Shown: positions 53,831 through 62,882, counted from the stretch's first letter. The stretch: DNA of 64,000 bases from Paraburkholderia madseniana (GCF_009690905.1 NZ_VOSW01000003.1:60762-124761); one strand, 5' to 3'. Notes: generated by a model not told the origin, from the sequence alone. Numbers and translations: made by a program.

Positions 53831-56407
53831 ATGATGACGCCCGCACGCATTCTTGTAGTCGAAGACGATCGGGTGGTCGCCAGAGATATCGCGCAACAGA
53901 TGAGCCGCGCGGGCCACACGGTGGTCGGCATCACTGCTCGCGGCGAAGACGCGCTGCCGCTCGCGGCCGACACCGTGCCGGATCTGATCCTGATGGACGT
54001 GCGGCTGGAGGGCGAACTCGACGGCATCGATACCGCGCGGCTGCTGCGTGAGAATTTCAACCTGCCGGTCGTTTTCCTGACCGCTTATGCCGACGAGGAA
54101 ACCGTCCGGCGCGCAACCGTCACCGAACCGTTCGGATATGTTCTCAAGCCGTTTGACGATATGCAGTTGCGCACGGTCGTCGAAATGGCGCTCTATAAGC
54201 ACGGCGCGGAACGCCGTCTGCGCGAAAGCGAACAACGGTATGCGGTGACGCTGTCGAGTATTGGCGATGCCGTGATTGCGACCGGCCGCGACTCGTGCAT
54301 CAACTTTATCAACCCGGTCGCGGAAATGCTGACGGGCTGGGCACGCGACGAGGCGATGGGGCGCCCGCTGGCGGATGTGTTTCGCGTGATCAACGAAACG
54401 ACTCGCGCGCCGGCGGAGGATCCTGTGACGGCCGTGCTGAGCGCCGGCACGCGTGTCGGACTGGCGAATCACACAATACTGCTCGCGCGCGACGGGCGGG
54501 AGATCGCGATCGACGACAGCGGGTCGCCGATCGTCGACGACCGTGGTGAAATCCTCGGCGTGGTGCTGGTGTTTCGCGACGTCACACAACGGCGTCGCGC
54601 CGAAGAGGCCGAAATACTGCGCGAGACGAACGCCCGCCTTGAAATGGCGATGCACGGATCCAACGTCGGCGTGTGGGAAATCGATATGCCGGACGGCGAC
54701 TACCGTCACGGCTACGCGCGTTTCTCGAACATCTGGGAATGGCTTGGATACACGCGCCCGCCGACCTTGCTCGACTACGATGCCTATATGGCGGTGCTGC
54801 ATCCCGACGACCGCGCGCGGACCGAGGCGGCGATAGTCAGATACCTCAAACGGGACGTCGATGTGTTCGAAGTGGAGAACCGCTTGTGCCATCGCGACGG
54901 CAGCGTCCGCTGGGTCCTCGTGCGCGGTATGGCGCGGTGGGATGCCGGCGGAAAGCCGATTCGCTTCGTCGGCAGTCTGGTGGACATCACGGAGCTGAAA
55001 CTCACGGAGCAGGCGCTTCGGTCGAGTGAGGCGCGCTTTCGGGGCACCTTCGAAAATGCCGCGGTCGGCATCGCGCACTGCGATCTCGATGGACACTTTC
55101 TGCGCTTGAACCAACGCTCGTGCGATATCGTGGGCTATCAGCGTGGGGGTCTGTTGCTCATGCGTTTTCAAGACATCATCGATCCGGACTTTCTGGCCGC
55201 GAGCGAGGAAAAGTATCGCTTGCTGACCGACGGTAAGCTCTCGCACTATTCGGAGGAGACGCCTCTGGTCAAACTCGACGGATCCCGTGTCTGGGTGAGT
55301 GTGTCGGTGGCGCTTCAGTGTGATACGAACGGCCGGGCGATTCACACCATTGCCATCCTCCAGGATATTTCAGCACGCAAGGCGCTCGAGGACACGGTGC
55401 GTGTCGCAAAGGACGCCGCCGAATCGGCGAATCGCGCCAAAGACCAGTTTCTCGCCAACATCAGCCACGAGTTGCGCACGCCGCTGAACGGCATCCTGGG
55501 TTATGCCCAGATTTTGCGGCGCGACGCGGCCATGACCGAGCGGCAACTGTCGAGTCTGGGGGTGATCGAACAGAGCGGCGAGCATCTGCTTATGCTGATT
55601 AACGACATTCTTGACTTTGCTCGAATCGAAGCGGGCAAGCTCGGACTGAGCGTGACAGACGTACCACTTGGCCCATTCTTACGTGTCATCGCCGAGATGG
55701 TGAGCGTGCGCGCCGATCAGAAGAAGCTTGTCCTGAACCACGAGGCGCCGGCGAATGTGTCGACGGTCATTCGTGTTGACGAAAAACGCCTTCGGCAGGT
55801 GCTGTTAAATCTTCTTGCCAACGCAGTCAAGTTCACGGACCAGGGTGAAGTCACGCTTGTCGTTCGAATTATTTCGTATGGAAGGCTGCGCTTCGAAGTG
55901 CGGGACACAGGCGTCGGCGTGAGTCCAGACAGGCTCGAAACCATCTTTCAGCCGTTCGAGCAGGCCGGCGATCTCACACGGCGCACAGGCGGCGTTGGCC
56001 TCGGACTCGCGATCAGCCGTCAGTTGGTGCGCATGATGGGGGGCGAAATCCATGTTACGAGCCGCGTCGGTCATGGGAGCACGTTCTGGTTCGAGCTCGA
56101 TGCTCCTGTGTCCTATACGGAGGTGGCGGATTTCGGCCCAACCCTTCAGCTCGCGGGTGAGGAAGGCGAAGCGCGTCACGTGCTCGTGATTGACGAACCC
56201 ATCGTCCCACCGCGCAATGAAATGGCCACACTGCATCGGTTTGCGCTGCTTGGCTCGATGCGCGCCATCGTCCATCACGCCGACTATCTTATCGGCCTCG
56301 ACGTCCGTTACGAGGCCTTCGCAACGCAATTGCGCCGTCTCGCGGCGGCTTTTGAATCGCAGGCCCTACTATCCCTGATCGAACAACATTTGGGTCGAGA
56401 CTCGTGA
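53831..56407 (+). CDS. Receiver - PAS x3 - histidine kinase
   Basis: An 858-residue cytosolic signalling protein. A receiver domain at residues 5-125 has Asp56 (DLILMDVRLEG) and the Lys of YVLKPFD. Three PAS/PAC units follow (about 140-265, 270-395, 400-520), with VFRDVTQRR and FVGSLVDITELK as PAC ends. HisKA has His546 in NISHELRTPLNG, and the HATPase has NLLANAVKFTDQ, DTGVGVSPD and GGVGLGLAISRQ. The last 100 residues (PPRNEMATLHRFALLG onwards) form a helical segment often found at the end of hybrid kinases. The N-terminal receiver probably takes phosphate from an upstream kinase, such as the giant protein ending 6 bp earlier. It overlaps the next gene by 4 bp. Confidence 0.92.
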   Translation: MMTPARILVVEDDRVVARDIAQQMSRAGHTVVGITARGEDALPLAADTVPDLILMDVRLEGELDGIDTARLLRENFNLPVVFLTAYADEETVRRATVTEPFGYVLKPFDDMQLRTVVEMALYKHGAERRLRESEQRYAVTLSSIGDAVIATGRDSCINFINPVAEMLTGWARDEAMGRPLADVFRVINETTRAPAEDPVTAVLSAGTRVGLANHTILLARDGREIAIDDSGSPIVDDRGEILGVVLVFRDVTQRRRAEEAEILRETNARLEMAMHGSNVGVWEIDMPDGDYRHGYARFSNIWEWLGYTRPPTLLDYDAYMAVLHPDDRARTEAAIVRYLKRDVDVFEVENRLCHRDGSVRWVLVRGMARWDAGGKPIRFVGSLVDITELKLTEQALRSSEARFRGTFENAAVGIAHCDLDGHFLRLNQRSCDIVGYQRGGLLLMRFQDIIDPDFLAASEEKYRLLTDGKLSHYSEETPLVKLDGSRVWVSVSVALQCDTNGRAIHTIAILQDISARKALEDTVRVAKDAAESANRAKDQFLANISHELRTPLNGILGYAQILRRDAAMTERQLSSLGVIEQSGEHLLMLINDILDFARIEAGKLGLSVTDVPLGPFLRVIAEMVSVRADQKKLVLNHEAPANVSTVIRVDEKRLRQVLLNLLANAVKFTDQGEVTLVVRIISYGRLRFEVRDTGVGVSPDRLETIFQPFEQAGDLTRRTGGVGLGLAISRQLVRMMGGEIHVTSRVGHGSTFWFELDAPVSYTEVADFGPTLQLAGEEGEARHVLVIDEPIVPPRNEMATLHRFALLGSMRAIVHHADYLIGLDVRYEAFATQLRRLAAAFESQALLSLIEQHLGRDS

Positions 56408-57567
56408 GCACCATGGAACCATTCGACACGGGTGCGCCCATTGTTCTGGTTGTCGACGACACGCCAGCCAATCTTGGGCTGGTGGTCGAATGCCTCGAAG
56501 GCAATCATTTGCGGGTGGCGGTTGCGCGTGACGGGGCGGAGGCGTTGCGCCGGGCGGAGCTTGTGCAACCCGACCTGATCCTGCTCGATGTCATGATGCC
56601 TGGACTCGACGGGTTTGAAACGTGCCGGACATTGAAGGCGATGGAGAAGACCCGGGATATTCCGGTCATCTTCATGACTTCGTTGACGCGAACAGAAGAC
56701 AAGATCACGGGTTTTCGCGCCGGCGGGGTGGATTACATCACCAAGCCGCTGCAGATGGAGGAGGTCGCCGCTCGCGTCAATACGCACCTGAAACTACGCG
56801 CGCTGCAAAAACTGCAGGAAGAGCAAAACATCCAGTTGCAAAAGGAAGTGAAGACGCGCAAACAGGCCGAGGAGGCGCTGATTGAAGTCATCAATGGCGT
56901 GCGCAATGTGTCGAATGCGATCGCTCACGATTTGCGCACGCCGCTTACCGAATTGCGCTCCCGGCTTGAGGTGCTGACGCTCACGTTGAGACGGCAAGGC
57001 AATGACCAGTGCTTGCCGGAGCTGGAGGTCGCATTGACGGATGTCGATCGCGTAATCAGCATCTTCAATGCGTTGTTGCGTCTCGCCGAAATTGACGCAG
57101 GCGTGCGCCGCTCGGGGTTCATACCCAACGATCTGGAAACGATCGTGTCGGATGCGGTCGAGTTTTATCAGCCCGTGGCGGAGTTGCGCCGCGTGACGCT
57201 ATCGCTGCGGGTTTCGGGTGACCTCGTGGCAAATTCCGATCCGCTTCTGCTTGCCCAGGCGATCGGCAATCTGATCGACAACGCATTGAAGTTCGCGCGC
57301 GACGGGGGTGAAATCAGTGTCATCGCGGCACGTCGCGATGACATGATTGCGGTCTCGGTGGCGGACGACGGCCCAGGTATTCCGGACGCGGAAAAGTCCA
57401 AAGTGACTGAGCGGTTCTATCGTGGCGACGCGAGTCGCGGAACGCCGGGTGTAGGCCTTGGGCTCGCGCTCGTGAAGGCGGTGGCGACACTCCATCGCGG
57501 CTCGCTCGACTTTGCCGACAACGAGCCAGGACTCATCGCCACGCTGAACGTGAGCTGTCGCCTTTGA
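56404..57567 (+). CDS. Receiver - histidine kinase
   Basis: A 387-residue soluble protein: receiver at residues 12-130 with VDDTPAN, Asp62 (LILLDVMMPG) and the Lys of YITKPL; a coiled coil (LQKLQEEQNIQLQKEVKTRKQAEEAL); HisKA with His175 (AIAHDLRTPLTELRSRLE); and HATPase with NLIDNALKFARDGG, DDGPGIPDAE and GVGLGLALV. It probably forms a phosphorelay with the receiver-PAS kinase upstream, whose stop overlaps the GTG start here; ATG 56413 is an alternative start. It is the last gene of the array, and its 3' end overlaps the convergent alpha/beta hydrolase by 35 bp. Confidence 0.92.
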   Translation: MSTMEPFDTGAPIVLVVDDTPANLGLVVECLEGNHLRVAVARDGAEALRRAELVQPDLILLDVMMPGLDGFETCRTLKAMEKTRDIPVIFMTSLTRTEDKITGFRAGGVDYITKPLQMEEVAARVNTHLKLRALQKLQEEQNIQLQKEVKTRKQAEEALIEVINGVRNVSNAIAHDLRTPLTELRSRLEVLTLTLRRQGNDQCLPELEVALTDVDRVISIFNALLRLAEIDAGVRRSGFIPNDLETIVSDAVEFYQPVAELRRVTLSLRVSGDLVANSDPLLLAQAIGNLIDNALKFARDGGEISVIAARRDDMIAVSVADDGPGIPDAEKSKVTERFYRGDASRGTPGVGLGLALVKAVATLHRGSLDFADNEPGLIATLNVSCRL

Positions 57568-58576
57568 GGAACGCAGCCTTCACCGCGCTGCACGCCTGCA
57601 TGAGCGCAGTGCTGGTGGGCAGTGTGTCGGCAAGACCCTCGAGCGCGACAAAATCATGGATCGTGCCGAGATAGCGGGTTGCGCTGACCTCAACTCCCGC
57701 TTGCATAAGCTTGCGCGCATAGGCCTCACCGTCGTCGCGTACTACATCGTTCTCTGCCGTTATTAGCAATGCAGGAGGGAGGCCTTCAAGATCGGTGGTG
57801 GAAGCGTTGAGCGGCATTGCCGTGATTTCGGTCAGGCACTCGTCTGGAAACTGGGTGTGAATGAACGATTCCACCGCGTGGGCGGTCAATCCGGGGCCAT
57901 CGGCGTAACGGAAGTAGGACGGCGAAGTCCGGTTGGCCGACAGAATCGGATAGAACAGCACCTGAAGGGCAATCCGCGGGCCATGCCGTAATTTGGCCAG
58001 GAGTGTCATCGCGGCCGCCATGTTGCCACCCGCGCCGTCACCGGCTACCGCGATTGAACGGCCGTCGATTCCTAGAACATGAGCGTGCTCGACGACGTAC
58101 GTCAACGCCGCGTAGGCCTCTTCGTTCTGCATCGGGTAGCGCGCCTCGGGGGCCCGCGTGTAATCGACGAAGACGACTGCAGCGCCGGCTTCTGCCGCAA
58201 GTCTGCATATCAGCCGGTCGTGGGTGTTGCGATCGCCCATGCTCCAGCCGCCGCCATGAAAATACATGACGACGGGCAGCGGAGTCCGGGCGCCGAGTGG
58301 GCGCACAATTCGAATCTCGATCGAGCCCGTTGGTCCCGTGGGCAGCGTCAGATCTTCTGTCTGGACAGGCAAGCGATCAGGCCGCGTCGTCTCCTGGGCG
58401 GACCTGCCTGAAGCAGACTGGCAATGCAATAGAAGATCGTCGGGATGCATGCCCGCTTCTGCAATCACGTCGAGAAACTGTTGTGTCTCGATGTCCAAGA
58501 CCGGGTGTGCCGATGACGGCGTCACCAGACTCGACTGGGAGCGCCGGGATTCGCCAGTGGAGATGGGTTGATTCAT
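57533..58576 (-). CDS. HSL-type alpha/beta hydrolase with nucleophile Ser replaced by Gly
   Basis: A 347-residue cytosolic protein of the hormone-sensitive-lipase/acetyl-hydrolase group. The oxyanion motif FHGGGW is intact, as are the acid (TAENDVVRDD) and the His (GTIHDF). The nucleophile elbow, normally GDSAGG, reads GDGAGG with Gly at residue 181 (codon at 58034-58036), so ordinary ester hydrolysis should be impossible. It could be a dead enzyme, a binding protein, or a recent mutant. The promoter lies in the second copy of the 87-bp duplication. It starts 148 bp after the end of STAND paralogue 5, on the same strand, and converges with the receiver-kinase gene (35-bp overlap). Confidence 0.88.
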   Translation of the reverse strand: MNQPISTGESRRSQSSLVTPSSAHPVLDIETQQFLDVIAEAGMHPDDLLLHCQSASGRSAQETTRPDRLPVQTEDLTLPTGPTGSIEIRIVRPLGARTPLPVVMYFHGGGWSMGDRNTHDRLICRLAAEAGAAVVFVDYTRAPEARYPMQNEEAYAALTYVVEHAHVLGIDGRSIAVAGDGAGGNMAAAMTLLAKLRHGPRIALQVLFYPILSANRTSPSYFRYADGPGLTAHAVESFIHTQFPDECLTEITAMPLNASTTDLEGLPPALLITAENDVVRDDGEAYARKLMQAGVEVSATRYLGTIHDFVALEGLADTLPTSTALMQACSAVKAAFLKGDSSRSAWR

Positions 58577-58669
58577 GAGAGCAGGTTCCGATGAGAGAGG
58601 CCGTTATGGATGGCTCGCGATCGGCGCCGTGCCCTGCGCGAGCAGGGCGGCCGATCCTGAAATGCGAAC

Positions 58670-58756
58670 ATCCGTCAGCACTGATTCTCGTCGAGACGGG
58701 CCCCGGCGCGTCAGTTAAGCTTTGCTAAGAACCGTTAGCGTCCGCGCCAGCAAGGC
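58670..58756. repeat. 87-bp duplicated segment, copy B (with 20-bp candidate operator)
   Basis: This is the ungapped partner of 41711-41797. It includes the last codons and stop of STAND paralogue 5 (stop at 58725-58727) and runs on towards the alpha/beta hydrolase start at 58576. TTAAG (58715-58719), CTAAG (58725-58729) and TTAGC (58735-58739) repeat at 10-bp steps. The same 20-mer as in copy A occupies 58720-58739. Confidence 0.75.
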
Positions 58757-61265
58757 TTGCCCGATGTTCAAGCAGGCGGTCACGGCACCACGCCTGCTCG
58801 TCGAGACGGCCGTGCGCAATCAGCGCCTCGATGCAAGCCTGAGACCCGGCGCTGGCGAAAAGCTCCAGTTGCATGATGGTGGCGCCCCGGGGCATGACTG
58901 GCCGTCCTTCGATCAGGGCCTCGAAGCCTTCCGCCCATTTATCCCAGTACGACAGCCCGCGCTGGCGGGTCCGCTCGCGCAATTTGCCGGTAAGCTCGCG
59001 CACCGTGGCCCAATCGTTTTCCCATATTGCGACTGGGATCGATCCGATGGCGAGGCCATAACAAATCGATAGATCGTGGTCGATTGCCAATGCCTGCCCG
59101 GCGCATTCATGGGCGAGCGCCATGGCGCGATCGGTCGATCCCTGAAGCCAGACTATGCGCATCAGGAGCGACATCGAGGCGATCTGACCGTCGACCTGCG
59201 CATGGTTCGCGTGATTCGCGCGAATCGGATCTTCATCGCGAGCGATGACGTCCTCGATCAGAGACCGTGCTTCAGCCTGATTTCCCAGAAAATGCTGCGA
59301 CAGCGCCTTCATGTGATCGGCAGTCTGTGTGGCAGACAAATCCGCGGTTCGAGATGCAAGGTCGCTGAAGTTCCCGGCCAACTGCAGGCTTTCCAAATAG
59401 CTTCCCGCGAGGATGCGCTGCGCCCAGATTCCCCACAGCGTTCGTAACGCCATGCCTTCGTTGTTGATGCGCCCGGCCGCGTCGTAAGCCTGTTCGAAAG
59501 CTCGCGCCATGTCCGGCGTCGGTCCGCGGGTGTGCCACAGGGCATGGCCGTATGCCGCAAGCAGTTCGATGTGCTGGGGGGTGCCGGCGAGATCCGAGCT
59601 CTCCACAGTGGCGATCGCGTGCTCGGCGAGTCCGAGGAACTCATGGGGCAACGATAGATGAAACCATAGCGGCGCAGTGACGATCACCAGCGTGATGGCG
59701 ATGGTCGGGTCGCCTTCCTCGCGGGATGCCCAGTCGAACGCGGCCCGGATATCGTCAATTCGCCGGCTATGGATGGCGAGCCATTCGCGCGGGGCTTTAC
59801 CTTCCCAGGCCGCCGCCGGATCTGCAAATATCTCGCAGCAATGCATCGCATGACGCCGCCGCACGTCGTTGATCTCGTTCGCCTCCGCGAGGCGCAAATG
59901 GGCATAGTGGCGGGTCGTGTCCAGCAGCCGGTAGGGTAACGGCGAACCGCTGACGTCGCATGAAACGAGCGATTTGGCGATCAGACCTGTCGTGGCGTCG
60001 AATACGGCAAGTTCGTCGAGCTCCTTGCAGCTTGCGACCGCGGCGGCGTCGCTCATGTCGAAGGAGCCACGCATCACGGAAAGACGCCGCAGGACTTGCT
60101 GTTCCTTCGGCTGGAGCAGCTCGTAGCTCCAGTCCAGTGTTGCGCGTAGCGTTTGCTGTCGCGGCAGGGCGGTGCGGCGGCCCTGTGTCAGCAATGCAAA
60201 GCGGTCGTCCAGACGCGCGGAAATAGCATGCACGTCCATCAAGCCGACACGCGCCGCGGCGAATTCGATCGCCAGTGGAATGCCGTCCAGTCTGCGGCAG
60301 ATATCGCAAACCGCAGTGACGTTGGATTCAGTCAAAGCAAAGGAATCGTTCGCGGCTTTGGCCCGGTCGACGAAGAGCGCGACAGCAGCATATTCACGTG
60401 CCTGATTCGTTCCGAGGGTCGTGCCCGATGCTGGAGACGGTAGCGCGGCGAGCCGGTGCACCGACTCGCCGTCTGCTCGCAGCGGCTCCCGGCTTGTCAC
60501 GAGCAGGTGGATACCAGGCACAGCCTGTAGCAGCTTTTCAGCAAGTTCGGCGAGCGCCTCGATCAGGTGTTCGCAGTTATCCAGCACCAGAAGGACTGGC
60601 GCGTCGCCAAGCATCCTGATCAAATCCGGAATGGGGTCGCCGGTGGAAACCGCGACGCCAACGGCGGAAGCCACCGTGCTTGCCGCGCTGGACGTCTCCG
60701 ATACCGGGGCGAAATTGACGAAGAGGGCGCGTGTGCCGGTCTGCCCGGAAAATCGGTGGGCGATGGCTAATGCGACCGTAGTCTTGCCCATCCCGCCCGG
60801 CCCGGTGATGGTCAAAAAGCGGCGCTCGGGCAACTGATCGGTGAGCCCCGCTATGACCTCTTCGCGACCGATGACGCGCGCCAGCGTAACCGGCAATGCG
60901 CGTGCACCGCTGTTGTGGAGCGGCGGCGCGGGCGGGTGGGCAACGGACCTGCTAACCGGTACCGCAAACCGGTATCCCCGGCCTGTCTCGTTGACGATGT
61001 AGCGAATGCCCTCATTACCGTCGCCCAGTGCTTTGCGGACCGCTGACAGGTGTACCCGGAGGGCGCCTTCGTCGACGACGCTGTCCGCCCATACGCGGTC
61101 GCACAGTTCCCTGGTTGATACCAGCGCGCCGGCGTTTTCGACCAGCACGACGAGAATATCCAGGGCCCGGCTGCCGAGCCGGACAGCTTCACCGTCTTTT
61201 GTCAGATTGCGCTGCGGGAAATGCAAGGTGAAGGCGCCAAACGTCATGGAGTACGGGGTGACCAT
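58725..61265 (-). CDS. Winged-helix / STAND ATPase regulator with helical-repeat C-terminus (paralogue 5)
   Basis: An 846-residue regulator of the long class. The winged helix covers residues 1-102 (VRLGSRALDILVVL, RVWADSVVDEGALRVHLSAVRKALG, GRGYRFAVP). The ATPase has Walker A GPGGMGKT at 155-162, LLVLDNCEHLIEA, LVTSREPLR, RRLDGIPLAIEFAAARV and RLDDRFALLTQGRRT. The final ~350 residues are helical repeats likely to sense a ligand. ATG 61265 follows an AGGTGG ribosome site; ATG 61247 is an alternative. It is divergent from the LysR gene at 61523. Its last codons lie within duplication copy B. Confidence 0.9.
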   Translation of the reverse strand: MVTPYSMTFGAFTLHFPQRNLTKDGEAVRLGSRALDILVVLVENAGALVSTRELCDRVWADSVVDEGALRVHLSAVRKALGDGNEGIRYIVNETGRGYRFAVPVSRSVAHPPAPPLHNSGARALPVTLARVIGREEVIAGLTDQLPERRFLTITGPGGMGKTTVALAIAHRFSGQTGTRALFVNFAPVSETSSAASTVASAVGVAVSTGDPIPDLIRMLGDAPVLLVLDNCEHLIEALAELAEKLLQAVPGIHLLVTSREPLRADGESVHRLAALPSPASGTTLGTNQAREYAAVALFVDRAKAANDSFALTESNVTAVCDICRRLDGIPLAIEFAAARVGLMDVHAISARLDDRFALLTQGRRTALPRQQTLRATLDWSYELLQPKEQQVLRRLSVMRGSFDMSDAAAVASCKELDELAVFDATTGLIAKSLVSCDVSGSPLPYRLLDTTRHYAHLRLAEANEINDVRRRHAMHCCEIFADPAAAWEGKAPREWLAIHSRRIDDIRAAFDWASREEGDPTIAITLVIVTAPLWFHLSLPHEFLGLAEHAIATVESSDLAGTPQHIELLAAYGHALWHTRGPTPDMARAFEQAYDAAGRINNEGMALRTLWGIWAQRILAGSYLESLQLAGNFSDLASRTADLSATQTADHMKALSQHFLGNQAEARSLIEDVIARDEDPIRANHANHAQVDGQIASMSLLMRIVWLQGSTDRAMALAHECAGQALAIDHDLSICYGLAIGSIPVAIWENDWATVRELTGKLRERTRQRGLSYWDKWAEGFEALIEGRPVMPRGATIMQLELFASAGSQACIEALIAHGRLDEQAWCRDRLLEHRASLAGADANGS

Positions 61266-61522
61266 CAAACCACCTTTACTTGTATCGTCACTCACGCCGG
61301 GTGCGGTGGATCGTAAAGCTTCCATGGCGCTCGATATAGGGAAAAATATCGTATGGTCGCCTGGCCCCGTTCTGACGCCAACTTAAATGATCTGAAAACC
61401 AATCGGGACACACTCCTCCCGGTCCTGCGCATAGCAACTCTTAACACCACGTAACTGGCTTTGCACGCGCCGTCAGCCCAACATTCAGTCCATGCATTCT
61501 GTCTTTTGACGCGGAGAAAATC

Positions 61523-62515
61523 ATGGAACGTCTGAAAGCGCTGGAGATATTCAAGGCCGTCGCGGATCACGGAAGCTTCACGAAGGCAGCCGAAGTGACC
61601 AACGTGGGCGTTCCCGCCGTTAGCCGGGCGGTGCAGGACCTCGAAGCGCTGCTTGGGGTTCAACTATTTCACCGTACCACCCGCAAGGTCACGCTGACCC
61701 CGGTCGGACATACGGTGCTTGAACACGCAGCGGGAGTGCTGGATTGCTACGACGGCCTCGCGCGAGTCAGTCACGATATTGCACTCGAAGTGTCAGGCGA
61801 TATTCGTTTTGAAGTACCGGTCCTGTTCGGCATGGGTCGTCTCGCGCCCATTCTGGCGAACTTCATGCGTGAATATCCCAAGGTGCGGGTCGACACACGC
61901 TTTGTCGACAACTCCGGTGAAACGTTAGGGGATCTCGCCGATCTTTCCATTGTCGTCGGTAGGTCTGTCCCTTCCTCATGGGTTGCGCGGCCGCTCGGGG
62001 CGACGCGATTTGGCATCTATGCGAGCCCCGGTTTTGTTAGCAGCGCCGGCATGCCGAAACATCCGTCCGAAGTGCGCTCGACGCATTGCATGGCGGTTGT
62101 GGTGGGGTCGCGCGACGCATCCTGGCAGCTTAGCCATTGCGCCACAGGTGAACAGTCGGCAATCAGTGCTCAGAGCCCATTTCGCACCAACTGCCCCAGT
62201 GCACTGGTTGCCGCGGCGGTTGACGGCACGGGAGTGGCTATTTTGCCGGAGCATATTGGATGCATTCCTGAGTCGCGCGGCGAACTCGTGCGCATCCTGA
62301 GTGACTGGAGAGCACCCTCGTTCGATACGCAGTTGCTGTATCGAGTGCGACGTAATCAGCCGTTGCGTGTACGCAAACTGGTTGATCGCCTCGTTAGCGG
62401 CTTTAGCGAGAACGCCATACCCCAAGTGGAATCGCTGGCGGCGTACAGTCTTTCGTCATTCGCCCAGTTCAGGCACAGCGGGGCGGATGCACGAGACTCG
62501 CTGATGGCAGCGTGA
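61523..62515 (+). CDS. LysR-family transcriptional regulator
   Basis: A 330-residue LysR protein. The helix-turn-helix is at residues 1-60 (GSFTKAAEVTNVGVPAVSRAVQDLEALLGVQLFHRTTRKVTLT) and the effector domain at about 90-300. The C-terminus runs some 25 residues beyond the usual end (SLSSFAQFRHSGADARDSLMAA). It is divergent from STAND paralogue 5 across 257 bp that contain TTAAC-N5-GTAAC at 61441-61455. The target is unknown. Confidence 0.92.
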   Translation: MERLKALEIFKAVADHGSFTKAAEVTNVGVPAVSRAVQDLEALLGVQLFHRTTRKVTLTPVGHTVLEHAAGVLDCYDGLARVSHDIALEVSGDIRFEVPVLFGMGRLAPILANFMREYPKVRVDTRFVDNSGETLGDLADLSIVVGRSVPSSWVARPLGATRFGIYASPGFVSSAGMPKHPSEVRSTHCMAVVVGSRDASWQLSHCATGEQSAISAQSPFRTNCPSALVAAAVDGTGVAILPEHIGCIPESRGELVRILSDWRAPSFDTQLLYRVRRNQPLRVRKLVDRLVSGFSENAIPQVESLAAYSLSSFAQFRHSGADARDSLMAA

Positions 62516-62532
62516 CTGGGGAGCTCATCGTC

Positions 62533-62700
62533 ATGAAACTGAGTTCTATTTCATCGCTCACGTTCTGGTTCTGGTCGCTCGTGCACTATTGCTGCCGCTT
62601 CGATACCGACACGGGCGCCATGGCGCTCTGTGCGCTGCTTGCCTCGCGACTGATCCGAATCGGTGCGGATCGCGTGACCTCGGTGCTTAGCCGGGGCTGA
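62533..62700 (+). CDS. Possible small hydrophobic protein
   Basis: A 55-residue frame with GGGAGC upstream of the ATG. It has one hydrophobic segment (SSLTFWFWSLVHYCCRF) and an amphipathic tail with ALLASRLIRIGADRV. It begins 18 bp after the LysR stop. Coding potential cannot be judged firmly at this length, and I recognise no family. Confidence 0.35.
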   Translation: MKLSSISSLTFWFWSLVHYCCRFDTDTGAMALCALLASRLIRIGADRVTSVLSRG

Positions 62701-62882
62701 GGATCCGCCGCGCGGCCCCGCATCGCTTCAATGCCCGATCAGGCCGCGCGCAAGGCTAGCCAGACTGTTATACATTCGTATGCTTTCCTGTCAGAGTCTT
62801 GTGAACTATCCTTGTACGATTCAATGCGCCTGATTAGAAATCCGCGTGTTTGCAGATCATTTTTGAAAACCGGGGCAGCTGC

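Noticed and set aside
53765..55345. 526-residue open frame on the minus strand
   Set aside because: It is antisense to the receiver-PAS kinase, whose motifs are complete. The antisense product resembles nothing and is His/Arg-rich.
17642..61265. STAND ATPases as anti-phage (Avs-like) proteins
   Set aside because: All five have an N-terminal winged helix rather than a nuclease, protease or other effector, and none sits beside defence or mobile genes. Regulators fit better.
61441..61455. TTAAC-N5-GTAAC as another operator copy
   Set aside because: Only three bases per half-site agree with TTAAG and the 20-mer does not extend. It is mentioned in the motif finding but not annotated.
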